Assembly (NCBI GenBank): GCA_029907285.1
Contig: JARYMD010000105.1
Location: forward strand, 1 to 11,495
Source of the DNA: Verrucomicrobiota bacterium
Lineage (GTDB): Bacteria > Verrucomicrobiota > Verrucomicrobiia > Limisphaerales > J093
Length of the DNA stretch: 11,495 nucleotides
Reading direction: 5' to 3'
Shown here in pieces: positions 8,047 through 11,495 of the stretch. The stretch's first letter is position 1. The number at the start of each line of letters is the position of its first letter. The notes below the pieces were generated by a model. It was not told the DNA's origin and did not search any database. It saw nothing but the letters and a program-made list of their open reading frames with translations. Made by a program: the position numbers and the translations under genes.

Positions 8047-8154
8047 TTGAACGTTGCGAGTTGAACGTTGGACGTTGAGCGTTCCGGTCGGGTCGTCTCG
8101 CGGGTCGTCTGGTTGGGAACGTTCAACCTCCAACGCTCAACGTGAAACGTTCAA
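8047..8154. repeat. 39-bp imperfect inverted repeat built on AACGTT units
   Basis: The arms at 8047-8085 and 8116-8154 match at 33 of 39 positions by hand alignment when one is reverse-complemented. Each arm is a degenerate array of GTTGAACGTT-like units around the self-complementary AACGTT core. The 30-bp centre (8086-8115) contains the direct repeat GGGTCGTCT twice, at 8090-8098 and 8102-8110. It can form a long cruciform or RNA hairpin and looks like a non-autonomous repeat element. Confidence 0.8.
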
Positions 8155-8190
8155 AGGTGTTGCTGCTCAATGAGCGCTGGTTTTCGCAAG

Positions 8191-8283
8191 CCGCCTAAAG
8201 GCGGGGCTCTGACGGCCGTTGGCGTGGCATTGTCCAAGGCGCGGAACAACCGATCGCTGCCAGAGTTCCGCGTTTACGCGGAA
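8191..8283. repeat. Palindromic elements CCGCCTAAAGGCGG and a TTCCGCG hairpin triplet
   Basis: CCGCCT-AA-AGGCGG lies at 8191-8204. CGCGGAAC at 8240-8247 is complementary to GTTCCGCG at 8265-8272, whose last seven bases are also complementary to CGCGGAA at 8277-8283 across a TTTA loop. The middle arm can therefore pair to either side. The plus-strand frame that runs through here (8170-8463) is made of these repeats and is not a credible gene. Confidence 0.7.
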
Positions 8284-8308
8284 TTGAAAGGCTTTCTGTC
8301 ACCGGTCC

Positions 8309-8404
8309 GGCGCGCCGGGGACGGCGCGCCCTACCTGTATGCAAGGTTTCATGCATGGTGGGGCTCGCTGTCCCCAGCGAGCCGCAAACAAAGTGCCTGG
8401 CACT
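8309..8404. repeat. Cluster of three GC-rich palindromes
   Basis: GGCGCGCC occurs twice, at 8309-8316 and 8323-8330, separated by GGGGAC. Each copy is self-complementary and the two can also pair. GGCTCGCTG-TCCC-CAGCGAGCC (9-bp perfect arms) lies at 8362-8383. AGTGCC-T-GGCACT lies at 8392-8404. The short stretches between them (for example TGCAAGGTTTCATGCATGG) show no coding sense. These are typical intergenic repeat modules, each unlike the others. Confidence 0.75.
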
Positions 8405-8733
8405 GTATTTACGTCTCCAAAACGCCGCACCGTGGTGGCCTCCCTACTGGCGGCCGGACCTGACGAGTAGTGATATGCTCTACAGTGTGTCAATAGTCGC
8501 GTTGCCGAAATCGGCTCTGGCGGAGCGCACGGTGTGCGGTCTGGAAAGTGAGATTCTCTCGTCTGGGCGCGGGTTTCCTTGGCCCGGAAATCTCAGCGGA
8601 TTGGACGCATGGGTACATCCGAGGAGTTGGCCAGTGAGATTTCCGTGTTAACAGGAATCAGGCGCGTTATTTAATGGATGGATGCGCAGGTGTGGCATTC
8701 GAGAGCATCCCATGAAACAATCCGCAACTGGGG
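8405..8733. other. Intergenic region without a recognised gene
   Basis: No frame on either strand looks like a protein I recognise. The only structure seen is a perfect 11-bp inverted repeat, CGGAAATCTCA at 8585-8595 and TGAGATTTCCG at 8635-8645, with 39 bp between, plus a related AGTGAGATT near 8547. Such a pair could be an operator or the degenerate ends of a small lost element. Downstream of the terminator at 8734 the minus strand should be transcriptionally silent here. Confidence 0.45.
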
Positions 8734-8777
8734 AAAAAGCAACCCGCCGACAAGACTTCCGAGTCCTGTCGGCGGGT
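8734..8777 (-). terminator. Strong intrinsic terminator for the minus-strand unit
   Basis: On the minus strand ACCCGCCGACAGGACT pairs with AGTCTTGTCGGCGGGT around a CGGA tetraloop. This is a 16-bp stem (8777-8742) with a single G-U wobble and no bulge, followed by TGC and then TTTTT at 8738-8734. The plus strand has no T tract after the hairpin, so it works in one direction only. It lies about 240 bp past the redoxin stop codon and would end that transcript or a separate small RNA. Confidence 0.82.
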
Positions 8778-8829
8778 ACCAACCCAAGTAACCTAACCAA
8801 CCAGGCAGCCGGTTACCCGACTGCACCAT
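8734..8829 (-). ncRNA. Candidate structured small RNA or 3' UTR module
   Basis: Just before the terminator the minus strand holds GCAGTCGGGTAACCGGCTGC (8824-8805). This is an 8-bp hairpin with one G-U pair closed by a GUAA loop of the GNRA type. A 27-nt G/T-rich linker (8804-8778) with five GG or GGG runs follows, then the terminator stem. The ordered layout of hairpin, G-rich single strand and terminator is like a bacterial sRNA, but no convincing promoter is seen, so it may equally be the 3' end of the redoxin mRNA. I do not recognise a known RNA family. Confidence 0.3.
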
Positions 8830-8961
8830 CTAGACATAGCGATTTTCGTGCCAACTCTTGGTTGTTGTGAACATGTCTCGGACGAATTCAGGTTGCGCAA
8901 CGCGATCAACGGCGCAGCAAGACGCGGCGTGGCGGGCGAAGTTAAAATTACTCTTCGTCAT
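8830..8961 (-). CDS. Possible 43-residue small protein
   Basis: An ATG at 8961 opens a 43-codon frame (beginning MTKSNFNFARHAASCCAVDR, ending KSWHENRYV) that stops with TAG directly before the hairpin of the RNA candidate. GAGG lies upstream but only two bases from the ATG, which is too close for an ideal site. The frame stays open upstream into the redoxin gene, where it is an overlapping shadow. No domain, signal peptide or homologue is recognised. It may be nothing more than chance open frame in the 3' region of the redoxin transcript. Confidence 0.2.
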   Translation of the reverse strand: MTKSNFNFARHAASCCAVDRVAQPEFVRDMFTTTKSWHENRYV

Positions 8962-9016
8962 GTCCTCAATTATCAACGACTTGCATCCAAGATGCTGCAC
9001 TGCATCGGTTCGCAGG

Positions 9017-9619
9017 TTATTCGGCGTACTTGACGCTGCATCCGTAGGGTTGGGTTTCTGGAGTTGGCACTGGTTTTCCGACCAGCAAGGCTTCGATTGC
9101 TGCTTTGACGAAATTTCGCGCAGTGCGTGGATCTCCACTACTTGCGGGGCGGTCGTCGATTGCGCCCTGATATACAAGCACGCCTTGTTGGTTGATGACG
9201 AACATGTGGGGTGTGGCTTTCATGCCGTAGAGCTTGCCGATTGTGCCGGAGTTGTCGTCAATCCATGCCGTTGCCTTGATGCCGAAGTCTGCGAACTCTT
9301 TTCGTGCGGCTTCGGGTTTGCGGTATGAGGGGTGTTTGGCATTGACGGAGTTCACGATGAGCCAGACGACGCCCTTGCTGACGGCGGACTGCTGGAGGCC
9401 CTGCATTGCGCCGGTTTTGTAGTGATTGGCGCAGAAGGGGCAATCGGAATTGTAAGCTTCAAGCACCACGATTTTGCCTTTGTAATCGCTGAGCTTGTGA
9501 GTTTTTCCGTTGATATCTGTGCCGGTGAAGTCCGGGGCGGGTTGGCCTACTTTGGCATCGCCAAGCGCGAGGAAAGCGCAGCACAATCCCGCAACTGCTG
9601 ACAACACTCTTGTTTTCAT
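9017..9619 (-). CDS. Secreted thioredoxin-fold redoxin (AhpC/TSA-TlpA type)
   Basis: From ATG at 9619 this is a 200-residue protein with a Sec signal peptide (MKTRVLSAVAGLCCAFLALG) and a redoxin domain. The domain starts VGQPAPDFTGTDINGKTHKL and carries the redox motif CPFC at residues 60-63 and the cis-Pro segment KATPHMFVIN at 134-143. The C-terminal tail contains PYGCSVKY with a third Cys at 194, a feature I recall in related PVC-type redoxins. The frame is open to a GTG at 9667, but the ATG places the signal peptide properly. It acts as a periplasmic thiol-disulfide or peroxide-reducing protein, probably reduced by the DsbD-like protein encoded 103 bp upstream. A weak TTGAAT/TCTAAT pair with a 19-bp spacer lies at 9712-9682, so an own promoter is possible. 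Confidence 0.88.
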   Translation of the reverse strand: MKTRVLSAVAGLCCAFLALGDAKVGQPAPDFTGTDINGKTHKLSDYKGKIVVLEAYNSDCPFCANHYKTGAMQGLQQSAVSKGVVWLIVNSVNAKHPSYRKPEAARKEFADFGIKATAWIDDNSGTIGKLYGMKATPHMFVINQQGVLVYQGAIDDRPASSGDPRTARNFVKAAIEALLVGKPVPTPETQPYGCSVKYAE

Positions 9620-9722
9620 GTTTCTGTTTTTCTCAAGCGGGTTGGGCGATCCAGTGTCTTTCGCCACGAACCCGATCGATGATTAGACTAGCGCATGACG
9701 AGCGGTATTCAAATTGCGGAGG

Positions 9723-11492
9723 TCATTTTCCGGCAGTTTCCAGGGCATCAAGCACAAGCCCGGGCGTCAGAACGGTTGGCAGCACGATTGGCGGTTGATT
9801 GGTGCGCCGCGGGTACACGACAACGAGTGGGACGCCGGCGCGCCCGTGCTTTTTCAGTTCGGCGGTGATCTCGGGATTTGGGTCTGTGTTGTCTGCTTTG
9901 AAGGCGGCAGCATTGATGAGCCGCAACTTTTCGCGGACCTGCGACGTTTCAATTGCGAATTTCTCGTTTGATTTGCAGGTTAAGCACCAGCGGGCGGTGA
10001 AATCCACCAGAACAGGGCGGCCTTCTGCGCGGGCTTTTTCGACTGCTTCTTTGGACCATGGCTGCCAGTCAATTCGACCTGTTGGGTTTTGGCGGGCGGT
10101 TTCGGTCCCGGCCTGCTTGTTCAGATGCCGCCAATCCAAAGGGCCTTCAAGGATTGCTGCGCAACCGGCGACGCAAAAGACGATTGCGACATGTGGGGCG
10201 ATTTTGCGTTGGCGGATGCTGCGTTGGACAAACTCGCCCCAAACCCATGCGGCAACTCCCACCAGTACAAGCAGCAAGCCCAGCCAGAGTATTCCGCCGT
10301 CGCCAAAAGACGGGGCGGTCAGGTCGAAAAGCCAAACTGCTGTGGCGAGCATCGGGAAGCCCATTGCGACCTTGAACCGTTCCATCCACGGGCCTGGTTT
10401 TGGAAGGAATTTCAACCATGCCGGTTGCCAGCTAAGAAGGACGTATGGCACAGCCAGGCCGATCGCTGCCGAGGCAAAGATCAGCAATATCACTGCTGCA
10501 GACGACTGCGCAAAAGCCAATCCGAGTGCTGCTGTCAGGAACGGCGCTGTGCAAGGGGTTGCAAGAGCGGTCGCCAAAACGCCGTTTAAGAAGGCCCCGA
10601 GTGCACCTCCTTTGCCGGCAATGTTCGACGCGGCGCCCGGGACCGTGGCGCCCAGGCTGACCTCGAAAAGCCCGAACAGGTTAAGAGCCACCAGTGTGAC
10701 GACAAGCAACAGAGCGAAGCGGAAGTAGGGGTTTTGCATTTGCATTCCCCAACTCGCGGCGCCGCCGGCTTTCTGCACTGCGACAACAATTCCCGCCAAA
10801 ACTAGAAACGAAAACACAACGCCGAGCCCGTAGAGCAAACCCATCTTCTTTACGCGTCCGGGCGATTGTTTGCTCTGCTGGACAAACCCGAGTATTTTCA
10901 ACGAGATCACAGGGAGCACGCATGGCATGATGTTCAGAATCAACCCGCCCAAGAACGCCAATCCGAGCATTGCGATCAATGCGCCAACGCCGGGCGGGAC
11001 ATGCGGGGCGTCGGATGCGGCGGTTGGCTGAGTGGTTGTTTCGGCGGCTTTTGGCGAAGATGCCGGTCTGAGCTCGACCTCGACACCGACAGGATTTCCG
11101 CGGTTCTTTCCGGGGCTCCACAGAATGCCGGCCACGGTCTGGGGCAGACTGACGCCGTACAGTTTTACCTTTTTGAGAAGCCGGGTTTGGCCCTGGGCTG
11201 TGGTTTCCAACTGCGCTGCGGGCAACACTTCGACTCCGTCGATCGGGTAAGCGATGAAATTGGCTGGCTGGATATTGGTGTTGGGGGCGACGACGATGGC
11301 GAGCTCGTTGAGGTCTCCTTGCAGGTTTTTGTTCCAATAGGATGTTACTTGCAGCTCTGGATATCTGCGGGGGATTCGTTTCAACCAATCGTTGATTTGA
11401 TCGGCATGAGGAGATGCGCGCTGTTCAGTGGCGATTTCGAGTCGAGCTTTGGTGGTGCTTTCGCCCGGGACGCATTCCTCGTAACATTCCAG
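9723..11492 (-). CDS. DsbD/ScsB-type thiol:disulfide interchange protein (5' end missing; in-frame TGA at window edge)
   Basis: The open frame holds 590 codons including the stop. It begins with the end of a DsbD N-terminal-like periplasmic domain (LECYEECVPGES). A polytopic membrane core follows, with the two electron-carrying Cys in LNIMPCVLPVISL (Cys codon at 10920-10922) and ATALATPCTAPFL (10551-10553). The C-terminal thioredoxin domain carries WCLTC (Cys codons at 9984-9986 and 9975-9977). This order matches DsbD and ScsB, which pass electrons from cytoplasmic thioredoxin through the membrane to periplasmic partners, here probably the adjacent redoxin. The frame meets TGA at 11493-11495. 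The first in-frame start is TTG at 11384, but homology-like sequence extends above it, so I read the gene as truncated or interrupted at its 5' side and not as starting there. Confidence 0.87.
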   Translation of the reverse strand: MECYEECVPGESTTKARLEIATEQRASPHADQINDWLKRIPRRYPELQVTSYWNKNLQGDLNELAIVVAPNTNIQPANFIAYPIDGVEVLPAAQLETTAQGQTRLLKKVKLYGVSLPQTVAGILWSPGKNRGNPVGVEVELRPASSPKAAETTTQPTAASDAPHVPPGVGALIAMLGLAFLGGLILNIMPCVLPVISLKILGFVQQSKQSPGRVKKMGLLYGLGVVFSFLVLAGIVVAVQKAGGAASWGMQMQNPYFRFALLLVVTLVALNLFGLFEVSLGATVPGAASNIAGKGGALGAFLNGVLATALATPCTAPFLTAALGLAFAQSSAAVILLIFASAAIGLAVPYVLLSWQPAWLKFLPKPGPWMERFKVAMGFPMLATAVWLFDLTAPSFGDGGILWLGLLLVLVGVAAWVWGEFVQRSIRQRKIAPHVAIVFCVAGCAAILEGPLDWRHLNKQAGTETARQNPTGRIDWQPWSKEAVEKARAEGRPVLVDFTARWCLTCKSNEKFAIETSQVREKLRLINAAAFKADNTDPNPEITAELKKHGRAGVPLVVVYPRRTNQPPIVLPTVLTPGLVLDALETAGK

Positions 11493-11495
11493 TCA

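Noticed and set aside
8170..8463. 97-codon plus-strand frame
   Set aside because: It is composed of several palindromic repeats read through. Such frames are commonly mis-annotated as hypothetical proteins.
8805..8824. tRNA-like or riboswitch fold
   Set aside because: Only one short hairpin and the terminator stem form. No cloverleaf, CCA end or known aptamer core is visible, and there is no gene downstream on the minus strand to regulate.
7606..9016. Chromosomal replication origin at the skew switch
   Set aside because: I see no TTATCCACA-like DnaA boxes, no AT-rich unwinding region, and no dnaA, dnaN, gidA or parAB neighbours. A rearrangement boundary is more plausible.
8830..9177. 115-codon minus-strand frame overlapping the end of the redoxin gene
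   Set aside because: Its upstream two-fifths or so is an alternate frame of the redoxin gene. Only the last 43 codons lie outside it and are listed separately with low confidence.

Overview
The window reads as a piece of a Gram-negative bacterial chromosome with fairly high GC. The likeliest source is the Verrucomicrobia (Limisphaerales/Pedosphaera-like) or a related PVC lineage. This rests on the pairing of a MoxR-DUF58-BatA cluster with a DUF4159 protein and a TPR-metallopeptidase, on a secreted redoxin ending in a Cys-containing PYGCSVKY tail, and on intergenic DNA packed with short palindromic repeats of the kind I associate with those genomes. The assignment comes from recall, not from a search. 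No rRNA, tRNA, CRISPR array, integrase or intact transposase was found. Every protein gene I support lies on the minus strand, so transcription runs from high to low coordinates.

Region A (1-6587) is one compact gene train. In transcription order it holds an 876-codon secreted TPR protein with an HEFCH zinc-peptidase core, a membrane-anchored DUF4159 protein, a MoxR-type AAA+ ATPase, a DUF58 protein with a von Willebrand A-like fold, and a BatA-type membrane VWA protein cut by the window edge. Successive genes overlap by 4 bp. The exception is the gap before moxR, which holds a 58-bp tandem repeat built from perfect GC-rich hairpins. MoxR ATPases are known to act on VWA-domain partners, so this looks like an envelope-associated AAA+/VWA module with a periplasmic peptidase and DUF4159 protein attached. 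An extended -10 promoter candidate sits just before the first gene.

Region B (6588-9016) holds one secreted protein of unknown function (6886-7605) and then about 1.4 kb without a convincing gene. That stretch is a patchwork of unrelated palindromes: paired GCCCCTACGGGGC units, a 39-bp imperfect inverted repeat, GC-rich hairpins with 2-6 nt loops, and twin GGCGCGCC palindromes. It ends in a strong minus-strand intrinsic terminator preceded by a GNRA-loop hairpin and a G-rich linker, which could be a small RNA or a structured 3' UTR.

Region C (9017-11495) carries a DsbD/ScsB-type membrane thiol-disulfide transporter and, 103 bp downstream, a secreted thioredoxin-fold protein. Together they form a plausible periplasmic reducing pathway. 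The DsbD frame meets TGA at the last three bases of the window, exactly where I would expect a conserved Trp.

Strand composition changes between A and C. The plus strand is C-rich through region A and up to about 7.9 kb, then balanced to G-rich, although all genes stay on the minus strand. The switch falls in the repeat patchwork, which makes that patchwork a candidate rearrangement breakpoint.
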